Positions 30,971-39,356 of a DNA stretch of 64,000 nt are shown in pieces (position 1 is the first letter of the stretch; each line of letters begins with the position of its first letter). The position numbers and the translations under genes were made by a program. The stretch comes from Salinilacustrithrix flava (lineage in GTDB: Bacteria > Actinomycetota > Acidimicrobiia > Acidimicrobiales > Salinilacustritrichaceae). The notes below the pieces were generated by a model, which did no database searches, was not told the origin of the DNA, and was given only the letters and a program-made list of their open reading frames with translations. The stretch is taken from assembly GCA_024128875.1 (NCBI GenBank), contig JAMYFF010000006.1:186001-250000 (forward strand), given 5' to 3'.

Positions 30971-32155
30971 ATGTCCGGATCCGTGATCCTCACCGGTGCC
31001 CGCACGCCCATCGGCAAGCTGTCGGGGGCCTTCGCCTCGATGGCTGCCACCGACCTGGGTGGCATCGCCATCAAGGGCGCGCTCGAGAAGGCCGGGATCG
31101 CTCCCGACCAGGTCGACTACGTGGTCATGGGCCAGGTGATCCAGGCCGGGGCCGGCCAGATCACCGCCCGCCAGGCCGCGGTCAACGCCGGCATCCCCAT
31201 GGACGTCCCGGGCACCACCATCAACAAGGTGTGCCTGTCGGGCCTGAACGCCATCTACCTGGCCGACCTCATGATCCAGGCCGGCCAGGCCGACATCGTG
31301 GTCGCCGGCGGCATGGAGTCCATGACCAACGCCCCGTACCTGCTGCCGGGCGCGCGCAGCGGCTACCGCATCGGTGACCAGAAGGTCGTCGACTCGATGA
31401 TGCACGACGGTCTGTTCTGCGCCTTCGACATGTGCGCCATGGGCGCCGGCACCGAGAAGTACGCCGCCTCCGCCGGCCTCGAGCGCCAGCCCCAGGACGA
31501 GTTCTCGGCCCAGAGCCACCAGCGGGCCGCGGCTGCGGCCAAGAACGGCCTCTTCGACGACGAGATCGTCCCGGTCCCCGTGCCCCAGCGCAAGGGCGAC
31601 CCGGTCATGGTCAGCGAGGACGAGGGCGTCCGTGGCGACACCACCGGCGAGTCCCTCGCCCAGCTGCGCCCCGCCTTCGACAAGGCCGGCAACATCACCG
31701 CCGGCAACGCCAGCCAGATCTCCGACGGCGCCTCCGCCACCATCGTGGTCTCCAAGGCCAAGGCCGAGGAGCTCGGCATCACGCCGCTCGGCGAGGTCGT
31801 CGGCTACGGCCAGGTCGCCGGTCCCGACCCGTCGCTGCTCACCCAGCCGAGCCGGGCCATCAAGGACGCCCTCCAGCGCTCGGGCATGTCGCAGGACCAG
31901 CTCGGCCTGTACGAGCTGAACGAGGCCTTCGCCGCGGTCGGCCTGGCCTCCATGACCGACCTCGGCATCTCGGACGACATCGTCAACGTCAACGGCGGCG
32001 CCATCGCCCTCGGCCACCCCGTGGGCATGTCCGGCAACCGCCTCGCGCTGCAGCTGCTGCTCGAGATGAAGCGCCGCGACGTGGAGTACGGCGCCGCGGC
32101 CCTGTGCGGCGGTGGCGGTCAGGGCGACGCCATCATCGTCAAGACCCTCAAGTAG
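30971..32155 (+). CDS. Acetyl-CoA C-acetyltransferase (thiolase)
   Basis: A 394-aa thiolase. The nucleophilic Cys88 is in INKVCLSG, His349 in ALGHPVGMSG, and Cys379 in LCGGGGQGD. GGMESMTNAPY is the thiolase signature 1 region. It condenses two acetyl-CoA to acetoacetyl-CoA or runs in reverse; the short RTPIGKLSGAF start and full length fit biosynthetic thiolases, but degradative use cannot be excluded. It has its own promoter with the shared operator and GGGGGAG before the ATG. A classical terminator follows. Function with Hbd (308) would give 3-hydroxybutyryl-CoA. Confidence 0.94.
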   Translation: MSGSVILTGARTPIGKLSGAFASMAATDLGGIAIKGALEKAGIAPDQVDYVVMGQVIQAGAGQITARQAAVNAGIPMDVPGTTINKVCLSGLNAIYLADLMIQAGQADIVVAGGMESMTNAPYLLPGARSGYRIGDQKVVDSMMHDGLFCAFDMCAMGAGTEKYAASAGLERQPQDEFSAQSHQRAAAAAKNGLFDDEIVPVPVPQRKGDPVMVSEDEGVRGDTTGESLAQLRPAFDKAGNITAGNASQISDGASATIVVSKAKAEELGITPLGEVVGYGQVAGPDPSLLTQPSRAIKDALQRSGMSQDQLGLYELNEAFAAVGLASMTDLGISDDIVNVNGGAIALGHPVGMSGNRLALQLLLEMKRRDVEYGAAALCGGGGQGDAIIVKTLK

Positions 32156-32175
32156 CACCCCCCGAAACCGTTCTG

Positions 32176-32226
32176 GCCTACCGATCCCCTCGCATGCGGG
32201 GGAATCGGTAGGCAAGTTCGCTTTTT
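32176..32226 (+). terminator. Intrinsic terminator after the thiolase gene
   Basis: An 18-bp stem (GCCTACCGATCCCCTCGC with its near-complement, 2 wobble-type mismatches, 2-nt loop) ends at 32213 and is followed by GTTCGCTTTTTC with a run of five T. This is the most canonical terminator in the window. Confidence 0.8.
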
Positions 32227-32669
32227 CAGGGGTCGTCGTCGGGGATCACCGGGTGCAGCCACCGGCCACCGGGGGGTTCGGTGGGCACCGGGTCGCCGCC
32301 GCCCCGGGCCGTCTCGGCGGGTGGGGGCGGATCGGGTCGCAGCTCGCGGTGGGGGAGGGTGACGGGCTCCACGGCCGGCCCGTCGAGGGCGTCGCAGAGC
32401 CCGACGAGCAGGCGCAGGGCCGCGTCGCGCGGCGTCTCCGAACCAACCGGCCGTGCCGGGGTGGGGAGCTCGACGAGCGCGGCGGACGCGGCCGGCAGGC
32501 GGTGGCGAAGCGCCTCGGCGACGGCCTCGACGTCCTCGCCGGTGGCCGTGGCGGCGTCGTCCACATCGGACTCGAACGTGGCGTTCGGCGCCGAGCGAAA
32601 CCGGTCCCGAGCAGCCTCGTCGTCCGCCAGTCGGAGCACGAAGCGGAGCAGGTCGGCCACCGCCGGCAC
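32226..32669 (-). CDS. Hypothetical protein, acidic, no recognised domain
   Basis: A protein of about 147 aa if the GTG at 32669 is used (another GTG is at 32660; the frame stays open to 32762 inside topA). The N-terminal part VADLLRFVLRLADDEAARDRFRSAP is helical and resembles the start of short bacterial helical-repeat proteins with a disordered tail. The C-terminal 40 residues are rich in Pro, Gly and Asp. No catalytic motif is seen. It is divergent from topA and ends at the thiolase terminator. Codon use with strong G/C third position supports real coding. Confidence 0.6.
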   Translation of the reverse strand: MPAVADLLRFVLRLADDEAARDRFRSAPNATFESDVDDAATATGEDVEAVAEALRHRLPAASAALVELPTPARPVGSETPRDAALRLLVGLCDALDGPAVEPVTLPHRELRPDPPPPAETARGGGDPVPTEPPGGRWLHPVIPDDDP

Positions 32670-32706
32670 GGTACCGGCGCCTTGACACGCCGCGAGAGGT
32701 CGTTCA

Positions 32707-32712
32707 TACCCT
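32707..32712 (+). promoter_or_regulatory. -10 box TACCCT of topA
   Basis: TACCCT is followed by 6 nt and the GTG at 32719. The topA message is probably leaderless with a GTG start. Confidence 0.55.
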
Positions 32713-32718
32713 GCTGCC

Positions 32719-35406
32719 GTGTCCAAGCCGCTCGTCATCGTCGAGTCCCCCGCCAAGGCCAAGAAGATCAGCGAGTTCCTCGGCGGCGACTACGTCGTGG
32801 AGGCCTCGGTGGGCCACATCCGCGACCTGCCCTCCAAGGGGCTCAGCATCGACGTCGACTCGGACTTCAAGACCGAGTACGAGGTCAACCCGAACAAGAA
32901 GGACGTCATCAAGCGGCTGAAGGCGCTGCTGAAGGACGCCGACGAGCTCTACCTCGCGACGGATGAGGACCGCGAGGGCGAGGCCATCGCCTGGCACCTC
33001 CAGGAGGTGCTCAAGCCCAAGGTCCCCGTCCGGCGCATGGTGTTCCACGAGATCACCCGCGGTGCGATCGAGCACGCGGTCGAGAACGCACGCGACATCG
33101 ACTACCACCGCGTCGACGCCCAGGAGACCCGCCGCATCGTCGACCGGCTCTACGGCTACCCGGTCAGCCAGATCATGTGGCGCAAGGTGAACCGCGGGCT
33201 GTCGGCCGGTCGCGTGCAGAGCCCGGCCGTCCGACTGGTCGTCGAGCGCGAGCGGGAGCGCATCGCCTTCGTCGCCGCCGACTACTGGGACCTCACCGCG
33301 GCCTTCCCCACCGACCCCGCCTTCACCGCCCGACTCGTGGCGCTCGACGGCAAGCGCGTCGCCACCGGGCGCGACTTCGGCCAGGACGGCCGGGTCACCC
33401 GCGACGACGTCGCCGTGGTCGACGAGCCCACGGCCACGAGCCTGCGCACCCGACTCGACGAGCAGCGGTACACGGTCCGCTCCATCGACGAGAAGCCGTG
33501 GCGGAGCCGGCCCAAGCCGCCGTTCATGACGTCCACCCTCCAGCAGGAGGGCGGTCGCAAGCTGCGCATGTCGGCCAACCAGGTGATGCGCATCGCCCAG
33601 GGCCTGTACGAGAAGGGCTACATCACCTACATGCGCACCGACAGCACCACGCTGTCGCAGACCGCGATCGATGCAGCCCGCAGCCAGGTGCGCGAGCTCT
33701 ACGGCGCCGACTACGTCCCGGCCGAGCCCCGCCAGTACGCCGGCAAGTCCAAGAACGCCCAGGAGGCCCACGAGGCCATCCGCCCGGCCGGCGAGACCTT
33801 CCGCACGCCGGACCAGGTGAAGGGCGAGCTCCGCAAGGACGAGCTCGGCCTCTACGACCTCATCTGGAAGCGCACCGTCGCCTCCCAGATGGAGGACGCC
33901 GTCGGTCGCACCATCTCCATGCGCATCGTCGCCGAGGCCCGGGCCGACGACGGCCAGCCGGCCAACGAGTGCACGTTCGGTGCCTCCGGTCGCGTCATCA
34001 CCTTCCCCGGCTACCTCAAGGCCTACGTCGAGGACAGCGACGACGACGACGCCGAGCGCGACGATGCCGAGTCGGTCCTGCCCGCCGTCACCGAGGGCGA
34101 CGCCCTGCCCACGCCGGCGCTCACCGCCGACGGGCACACCACCAGCCCGCCGGCCCGCTTCACCGAGGCGTCGCTGGTGAAGCGCATGGAGGAGCTGGGC
34201 ATCGGCCGCCCGTCCACCTACGCCTCGATCATGACCACCATCCAGGACCGCGGCTACGTGTTCAAGAAGGGCAACGCGCTGGTGCCGACGTGGACGGCCT
34301 TCGCCGTGGTCAACGTGCTGGAGCGCCAGTTCGGCGAGTACGTCGACTACGAGTTCACCGCCAAGATGGAGGACGACCTCGACCTCATCGCCGTCGGCCA
34401 GGAGGACCGCGTCCCGTACCTCAAGCGCTTCTGGTTCGGCGACGACGGTTCCAGCGGCGGCCCGGGTGCCCGCAAGGGCCTCTCCGTCGTGGTCGACGAG
34501 GCGCTGGAGAAGGTCGACGCCGCCGAGGTCAACACCTTCCCGCTCGGGATGGACGAGAACGGCGAGATGGTCGTGGCCAAGCCCGGCCGCTACGGCCCCT
34601 ACGTCAAGCGCGGCGACGACGACACCGCGTCGATCCCGGAGGGCCTCCCGCCCGACGAGCTGACGTTGGACAAGGCGCTCGAGCTGCTGGCCGCGCCCAA
34701 GGGCGACGAGCCCATCGGCGAGCATCCCGAGTCCGGACTGCCCGTCTACGTCAAGACCGGCCGGTACGGGCCCTACGTGCAGCTCGGCGACCAGGACACC
34801 CTCCCGCCGGACGAGAAGCCGAAGATGGAGTCCCTCCTCAAGGACATGAAGCCCGAGGAGGTGACCCTCGACGACGCCCTGCGGCTGCTGTCGCTGCCGC
34901 GGGTGGTGGGCACCGACGAGGAGACCGGCCTGCCGGTGCTGGCCCGCAACGGGCGCTACGGCCCCTACATCTCCAAGGGCGACGAGAAGGGCGCCGACGC
35001 CCGCAGCCTCGAGTCCGAAGACGAGCTGTTCACCGTCGACATGGCCCGGGCCAAGGCCCTCTTCGCCGAACCGAAGCGCCGGCGCGGACAGGCGGCGCCG
35101 AAGCCGCCGCTGCGCGAGCTGGGTGACGACCCGGTGAGCGAGAAGCCCGTCGTCGTCAAGGACGGCCGCTTCGGTCCCTACGTCACCGACGGTGAGACCA
35201 ACGCCAGCCTCCGCAAGGGCGACCTCGTCGAGGAGATCACCATCGAGCGCGCCGCGGAGCTCCTGCAGATCCGACGGGAGACCAACCCGCCGAAGAAGAA
35301 GGCCGGCGCCCGCAAGAAGGCGACGAAGAAGAAGGCGACGAAGAAGAAGACCGCGGCCAAGAAGTCGGTGGCCAAGAAGAAGGCCACCAAGAAGGCGTCC
35401 GAGTAG
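32719..35406 (+). CDS. topA: DNA topoisomerase I
   Basis: An 895-aa type IA topoisomerase that relaxes negative supercoils. The Toprim domain at the N-terminus has LVIVESPAKAKKI and LATDEDREGEAIAWHL. The catalytic tyrosine is Tyr304 in YITYMRTDSTT. The domain IV/II region has SAGRVQSPAVRLVVERE. The C-terminal part has no zinc fingers but four repeats around GRYGPYV/GRFGPYV (about residues 625-835), as in actinobacterial TopA, then a 40-residue Lys/Ala tail. It is followed by an MFS gene, tmk and holB. Confidence 0.97.
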   Translation: MSKPLVIVESPAKAKKISEFLGGDYVVEASVGHIRDLPSKGLSIDVDSDFKTEYEVNPNKKDVIKRLKALLKDADELYLATDEDREGEAIAWHLQEVLKPKVPVRRMVFHEITRGAIEHAVENARDIDYHRVDAQETRRIVDRLYGYPVSQIMWRKVNRGLSAGRVQSPAVRLVVERERERIAFVAADYWDLTAAFPTDPAFTARLVALDGKRVATGRDFGQDGRVTRDDVAVVDEPTATSLRTRLDEQRYTVRSIDEKPWRSRPKPPFMTSTLQQEGGRKLRMSANQVMRIAQGLYEKGYITYMRTDSTTLSQTAIDAARSQVRELYGADYVPAEPRQYAGKSKNAQEAHEAIRPAGETFRTPDQVKGELRKDELGLYDLIWKRTVASQMEDAVGRTISMRIVAEARADDGQPANECTFGASGRVITFPGYLKAYVEDSDDDDAERDDAESVLPAVTEGDALPTPALTADGHTTSPPARFTEASLVKRMEELGIGRPSTYASIMTTIQDRGYVFKKGNALVPTWTAFAVVNVLERQFGEYVDYEFTAKMEDDLDLIAVGQEDRVPYLKRFWFGDDGSSGGPGARKGLSVVVDEALEKVDAAEVNTFPLGMDENGEMVVAKPGRYGPYVKRGDDDTASIPEGLPPDELTLDKALELLAAPKGDEPIGEHPESGLPVYVKTGRYGPYVQLGDQDTLPPDEKPKMESLLKDMKPEEVTLDDALRLLSLPRVVGTDEETGLPVLARNGRYGPYISKGDEKGADARSLESEDELFTVDMARAKALFAEPKRRRGQAAPKPPLRELGDDPVSEKPVVVKDGRFGPYVTDGETNASLRKGDLVEEITIERAAELLQIRRETNPPKKKAGARKKATKKKATKKKTAAKKSVAKKKATKKASE

Positions 35407-35447
35407 CGGAGCGAGCCGACATCGGCGGTTCTCGCTCCCCGGTTCTC

Positions 35448-35453
35448 TAACGT
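35448..35453 (+). promoter_or_regulatory. -10 box TAACGT of the MFS-tmk unit
   Basis: TAACGT lies 7 nt before the GTG at 35461, in the 54-bp gap after topA. It gives the MFS-tmk pair an independent, probably leaderless, promoter. Confidence 0.5.
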
Positions 35454-35460
35454 CTGCCCC

Positions 35461-36990
35461 GTGGCGGAGTCCCCCGATGCGCGACCGACGCCGCCGCGTC
35501 CCGGCGAGGGCCCGGTGGGCACGCCGGACTCCCAGGCCGAGCTGCCCACCATCGCCATGGATGCCCTCGGCGAGCGTGAGCCCCGCGGGCACGTCCGCCT
35601 GTTCGGGTCGACCGCCTTCTTCCGGCTCTGGCTGACCCAGGTCGTCTCGGCCACGGGCGACTGGCTGGGCTTCCTCGCCATCGCCGCGCTGGCGACCCGC
35701 ATCAGCGATCGACCCGAGGCCGCCGTCGGTCTGGTGATGTCGGCGCGCATCGTGCCGGGCTTCTTCCTCGGCCCGGCGGCCGGCGTGTTCGCCGACCGCT
35801 TCGACCGCAAGCGGCTCATGGTGATGTGCGACGTCGGCCGCGCCCTGGTGCTGGCGTCGCTGCCGTTCGTCGACACCGTCCCGGGCCTCATCGTCGCCTC
35901 CCTCGTGATGGAGGTCTTCACGCTCCTGTGGGCGCCGGCCAAGGAGGCCTCCGTGCCCCACCTGGTGCCGTCGGACCACCTCACCACCGCCAACTCGCTC
36001 TCCCTCGCCGCCGCCTACGGCACGATCCCCATCGCCGCCGGGTTGTTCTCGCTGCTCGCCGAGCTGTCCGACACCATCGGCGACTTCGAGCTGCTCAGCG
36101 TCGTCCGGGGGACCCAGGAGGGCCTGGCCTTCTACTTCGACGCCGGGACGTTCCTGCTGTCCGCGCTCATGATCTGGTCGCTCCCGCTGCCCCGCCGGCG
36201 CAAGGCGGATCGGGGCCGAGGGGCCAAGCGCGTCGAGTTCGGCGCCGCCTGGCGCGAGCTGCGCGAGGGGTGGCAGTTCGTGTTCCTCAACCCCGTCGTG
36301 CGCGCCGTGAACCTCGGCCTGGCCACGGGCCTCATCGGCGGCGGCATGCTCGTGCCGCTCGGCCCCGTGTTCGCCGACCAGGTGCTCGGCGCGGGGCAGT
36401 CCGGCTTCGGCGTGCTCATCTTCGCCCTCGGCCTCGGCGTCGCCGGCGGGGTCATCACGATCTCGGTGTTCCAGCGGCGGGTGCCCAAGGAGTGGACCTT
36501 CGTCGTGGCCGTGTTCGTCGCCGGCTTCTCGCTCGGCACCGCCGCGTCGATGTCGGCGCTGGAGCTGGCGGCCGGGTTCGTCTTCGTGCTCGGCATCTGC
36601 GCCGGCTGCGTCTACGTCCTCGGGTTCACGATGCTGCACGAGCACGTGGAGGACGAGCTGCGGGGTCGCATCTTCTCGGCGCTGTACACGCTGGTGCGCC
36701 TCTGCGTGCTCATCGCCTTCGCGGTCGGGCCGTTCCTGTCCGAGCTGCTGGGCGAGCTCTCGGAGAACCTCTTCGACGACGGCCACGTCGGGCTGTTCGG
36801 CGTCTCCATCGCCGTGCCCGGCGTCCGGCTGACCCTGTGGACCGCAGCGGCGATCATCGTGGTGGCCGGCGTGATCGCCGCCCACTCCATGCTCGATGCA
36901 GCCCGCAAGGAGCTGGTCACCGGTCCCCCGACCGTCCACCGCGGCGGCGCACCGCCCGACGCGGCCGAGCGCGAGGGGATCGACGGATGA
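35461..36990 (+). CDS. MFS transporter (MFS_3/enterobactin-exporter-like)
   Basis: A 509-aa protein with a soluble N-terminus of about 45 residues (Pro/Asp-rich) and 10-12 membrane segments. RLWLTQVVSATGDWLGFLA at helix 1 and ADRFDRKRLMVMCDVGRA (motif A) are typical of the MFS_3 subgroup of efflux-type carriers. The central loop has RRRKADRGRGAKRVEFG. It starts with GTG. Its stop overlaps the tmk start (ATGA). A lipid or drug export role is possible; the substrate is unknown. The insertion of a transporter gene between topA and tmk is unusual. Confidence 0.88.
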   Translation: MAESPDARPTPPRPGEGPVGTPDSQAELPTIAMDALGEREPRGHVRLFGSTAFFRLWLTQVVSATGDWLGFLAIAALATRISDRPEAAVGLVMSARIVPGFFLGPAAGVFADRFDRKRLMVMCDVGRALVLASLPFVDTVPGLIVASLVMEVFTLLWAPAKEASVPHLVPSDHLTTANSLSLAAAYGTIPIAAGLFSLLAELSDTIGDFELLSVVRGTQEGLAFYFDAGTFLLSALMIWSLPLPRRRKADRGRGAKRVEFGAAWRELREGWQFVFLNPVVRAVNLGLATGLIGGGMLVPLGPVFADQVLGAGQSGFGVLIFALGLGVAGGVITISVFQRRVPKEWTFVVAVFVAGFSLGTAASMSALELAAGFVFVLGICAGCVYVLGFTMLHEHVEDELRGRIFSALYTLVRLCVLIAFAVGPFLSELLGELSENLFDDGHVGLFGVSIAVPGVRLTLWTAAAIIVVAGVIAAHSMLDAARKELVTGPPTVHRGGAPPDAAEREGIDG

Positions 36991-37598
36991 CGGCGCGGTT
37001 CTTGGCCTTCGAGGGCGGCGAGGCCGCGGGCAAGTCGACCCAGACCGAGCGCATCGCTCGCCGGCTCGATGCCCTGCTCACCAGGGAACCGGGCGGCACG
37101 GCGGTCGGCGCCGCGATCCGGGGCATCTTCCTCGATCCCGCCACCGGTGAGCTCGACCCGCGCACCGAGGCGCTGCTCATGGCCGCCGACCGAGCCCAGC
37201 ACGTCGCCACCGTCATCCGGCCCGCCCTCGCCGCCGGCCGCCACGTGGTGACCGACCGCTACCTGCACTCCTCGATCGCCTACCAGGGCCACGGGCGCGG
37301 CTTGGACCCCGCCGGGGTCGAGCGGCTCAACCGGTGGGCCACCGACGAGCTCCTGCCGGACGTCGTCGTCCTCCTCGACGTGCCCGTCGAGGTGGCCCGC
37401 CAGCGCATCGCCCACCAGGCACCGGACCGGCTCGAGTCCGAGGCCGACGGCTTCCACGAGCGCGTCCGGGACGGCTTCCTCGCCCAGGCCGCCTCCCACC
37501 CGGACCGCTGGGTGGTCATCGACGCGACCGGCGACCCGGACGACATCGCTGCGGCCGTCTGGGGCGCGGTCACCGCCCGCCTCCCCGACCTGGGCTGA
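36987..37598 (+). CDS. tmk: Thymidylate kinase
   Basis: A 203-aa P-loop kinase that phosphorylates dTMP to dTDP. The P-loop is FEGGEAAGKST (residues 8-18). TREPGGTAVGAAIR holds the dTMP-binding arginine; VTDRYLHSSIAYQGHGRGL is the DR-Y motif. A LID-type arginine-bearing region is near RLESEADGFHERVRDGF. It starts inside the stop codon of the MFS gene (ATGA). A long inverted repeat separates it from holB. Confidence 0.96.
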   Translation: MTARFLAFEGGEAAGKSTQTERIARRLDALLTREPGGTAVGAAIRGIFLDPATGELDPRTEALLMAADRAQHVATVIRPALAAGRHVVTDRYLHSSIAYQGHGRGLDPAGVERLNRWATDELLPDVVVLLDVPVEVARQRIAHQAPDRLESEADGFHERVRDGFLAQAASHPDRWVVIDATGDPDDIAAAVWGAVTARLPDLG

Positions 37599-37612
37599 GG
37601 GCACGGCGACCA

Positions 37613-37668
37613 CCCGTTCGTTGGTCGCAGATCGACCAGATCCGGTCGATCTCGCACCACTGAACGGG
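37613..37668. repeat. Long inverted repeat between tmk and holB
   Basis: Nested complementary segments: CCCGTTC (37613-37619) with GAACGGG (37662-37668), TGGT with ACCA (37622-37625, 37656-37659), and the perfect inner 9-bp AGATCGACC/GGTCGATCT (37629-37637, 37644-37652) with a 6-nt loop. It could end tmk transcription or act as a binding site before holB. Confidence 0.6.
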
Positions 37669-37697
37669 CGCTCGGGGCGGTCGGGCAGGATGGGGGC

Positions 37698-38807
37698 GTG
37701 ACCGACACCGCCGATCTCGGGGCCGCCCTCGCCCCGTCCGACGTCGAGGCCCTCGTCGAGCGGGCCGACATCTGGCACGACGTCGTGGGCCAGGGGCGGG
37801 CGGTCGCCGCGCTGCAGGCGGCGGCGACCCGTCCGGTGCACGCCTACCTGCTGGTCGGACCGGCGGGCAGCGGCAAGCGAGCCGCAGCGCGGGCCTTCGC
37901 CGCTGCGCTCCTCGCCATCGACGCCGCCGGCCGGGGGAGCGACGTGGAGCGGGCCATCGAGCTGTGCCTGGACGAGTCCCACCCCGACCTGCAGGTGTTC
38001 GAGCCCGAGGGGGCGGCGCTCACCATGGGCGACGCCGAGGACATCGTCACCGCGGCCAGCCGCAGCCCGGTCGAGGGCCGCCGCAAGGTGCTGGTGCTCG
38101 AGGAGTTCCACAAGGTGCAGCAGGCCGGCCCTGCGCTGCTCAAGACGATCGAGGAGCCCCCGGCCTCCACGGTGTTCGTGATCCTCGCCGAGGAGGTCCC
38201 CAACGAGCTGGTCGCCATCGCCAGCCGCTCGGTCCGCATCGACCTCGGGCCCGTCCCCCAGGACGCGGTCACCGACCGGCTGGTCGCCGAGGGGGTCGAC
38301 CGTGAGGTCGCGGCCACCACCGCCGCAGCGGCCGGCGGCGACCTGCACCGGGCGCGGCTGCTGGCACGGGATCCGTCCCTGGTCGTGCGCCGCGACTCGT
38401 GGGCATCGATCCCCCACCGGGTCGACCGCACCGGCCACACCGCAGCGGCGCTGGTCGACGAGGTCGTCGCCCACATCGATGCGGCCCAGGGCGCGCTCGA
38501 CGAGCGCCACGAGGCCGAGCGGCTCGCGCTGGAGGAGCAGATCGAGGCCTACGGCATGCGGACCACGCCGCTGAAGGACCTGGAGAAGAAGCACAAGCGG
38601 GAGGTGCGCCGCCACCGCAACGCCGAGATCCGCTTCGGGCTGGCCGTGCTGGCCGGCGAGTACCGCGACCGGCTGGCGACCGCCGGCGACCCGACCCCGC
38701 ACCTCGCCGCCCTGCGAGCCGTCCAGGAGGCGGCCGAGGCGCTCGTGCGGAACCCGAACGAGACGCTGCTGCTGCAGGCACTCGTCGGCGGCCTCGATCC
38801 CCTCTGA
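37698..38807 (+). CDS. holB: DNA polymerase III delta-prime subunit
   Basis: A 369-aa AAA+ clamp-loader subunit. IWHDVVGQGRAVAALQAAA is the usual start; VGPAGSGKRAA is the Walker A region with Arg in place of the Ser/Thr, as expected for a non-hydrolysing delta-prime. VLEEFHKVQQAGPALLKTIEEPP holds the conserved sensor region and ASRSVRIDL the SRC-like site (Cys replaced by Val). The zinc-binding cysteines of E. coli HolB are missing, as in other actinobacteria. It has a GTG start. The topA-tmk-holB order is conserved in the phylum, here with an extra MFS gene. Confidence 0.9.
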   Translation: MTDTADLGAALAPSDVEALVERADIWHDVVGQGRAVAALQAAATRPVHAYLLVGPAGSGKRAAARAFAAALLAIDAAGRGSDVERAIELCLDESHPDLQVFEPEGAALTMGDAEDIVTAASRSPVEGRRKVLVLEEFHKVQQAGPALLKTIEEPPASTVFVILAEEVPNELVAIASRSVRIDLGPVPQDAVTDRLVAEGVDREVAATTAAAAGGDLHRARLLARDPSLVVRRDSWASIPHRVDRTGHTAAALVDEVVAHIDAAQGALDERHEAERLALEEQIEAYGMRTTPLKDLEKKHKREVRRHRNAEIRFGLAVLAGEYRDRLATAGDPTPHLAALRAVQEAAEALVRNPNETLLLQALVGGLDPL

Positions 38808-38835
38808 ACGATCTGGTGGCGCCGGCCCTCCGCGC

Positions 38836-38841
38836 TACCCT
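38836..38841 (+). promoter_or_regulatory. -10 box TACCCT of the tRNA-Thr gene
   Basis: TACCCT ends 10 nt before the mature tRNA 5' end at 38852, in the short gap after holB. Confidence 0.45.
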
Positions 38842-38851
38842 CTCCGGTCCC

Positions 38852-38924
38852 GCCCGAATAGCTCAGTCGGCAGAGCGACGCTCTCGTAAAGCGTAGGTCG
38901 TGGGTTCAATTCCCACTTCGGGCT
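38852..38924 (+). tRNA. tRNA-Thr (anticodon CGT)
   Basis: A 73-nt cloverleaf. The acceptor stem GCCCGAA pairs with TTCGGGC and the discriminator is T. The D arm contains AGCTCAGTCGGCAGAGC. The anticodon stem ACGCT/AGCGT encloses the loop CTCGTAA with anticodon CGT, reading ACG. The T arm GTGGG TTCAATT CCCAC is perfect. The CCA end is not encoded. ACG is a common threonine codon in this GC-rich genome. Confidence 0.96.
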
Positions 38925-38932
38925 CTCAGCAC

Positions 38933-39268
38933 ATGCAGAGCGACGACCCCCCTCCGCAACCGGTGTCGGTCCGGCCCTTCTCGCTCGTCCTCGCGGTGCT
39001 GGCGCTGCTCGGCGTGCTGCTCGCCGTGGCCGGCGCCGACACCACCGTCACCGATGCCACCGGCGCCGCGCCCATCGTCGACGACGCGGCCCGCCAGGAT
39101 CCGGTCCAGGTCGAGCAGAGCGCGCACGAGGTCGCCGACTCCGGACCGGCGTCCAGCGTGGACGACCTGCCCGACGTGCGCCCGCACCGGTGTGCGGACA
39201 TCGCAGAGGCCCCACGGGTCCACCGAGGCTGCAGCCCACCGACGCTGCGCGGACCGCCGGGCGCCTGA
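38933..39268 (+). CDS. Small membrane-anchored hypothetical protein
   Basis: A 111-aa open frame beginning 9 nt after the tRNA. Residues about 16-37 form one hydrophobic helix (FSLVLAVLALLGVLLAVAGA) that could be a signal anchor; the rest is acidic, then Pro/Arg-rich. No domain or homologue is recognised. The frame upstream runs into the tRNA, so the ATG at 38933 is the practical start. There is no obvious ribosome-binding site. It may be real or a chance frame; the hydrophobic helix is the only positive sign. Confidence 0.4.
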   Translation: MQSDDPPPQPVSVRPFSLVLAVLALLGVLLAVAGADTTVTDATGAAPIVDDAARQDPVQVEQSAHEVADSGPASSVDDLPDVRPHRCADIAEAPRVHRGCSPPTLRGPPGA

Positions 39269-39356
39269 GCGCCCCAAGCCGTCGCTGGAGCCGCCCCGAC
39301 TCCGGCCCCGCCCGTGCCGTCCGCCCCGCGTGGCGCCGACCCCTGAGAGCCTTCCC

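Noticed and set aside
32704..36939. Very long minus-strand open frame (over 1400 codons) opposite topA and the MFS gene
   Set aside because: It is antisense to genes with clear motifs, is full of His/Asp/Gly/Val runs caused by GC-biased third positions, and has no domain.
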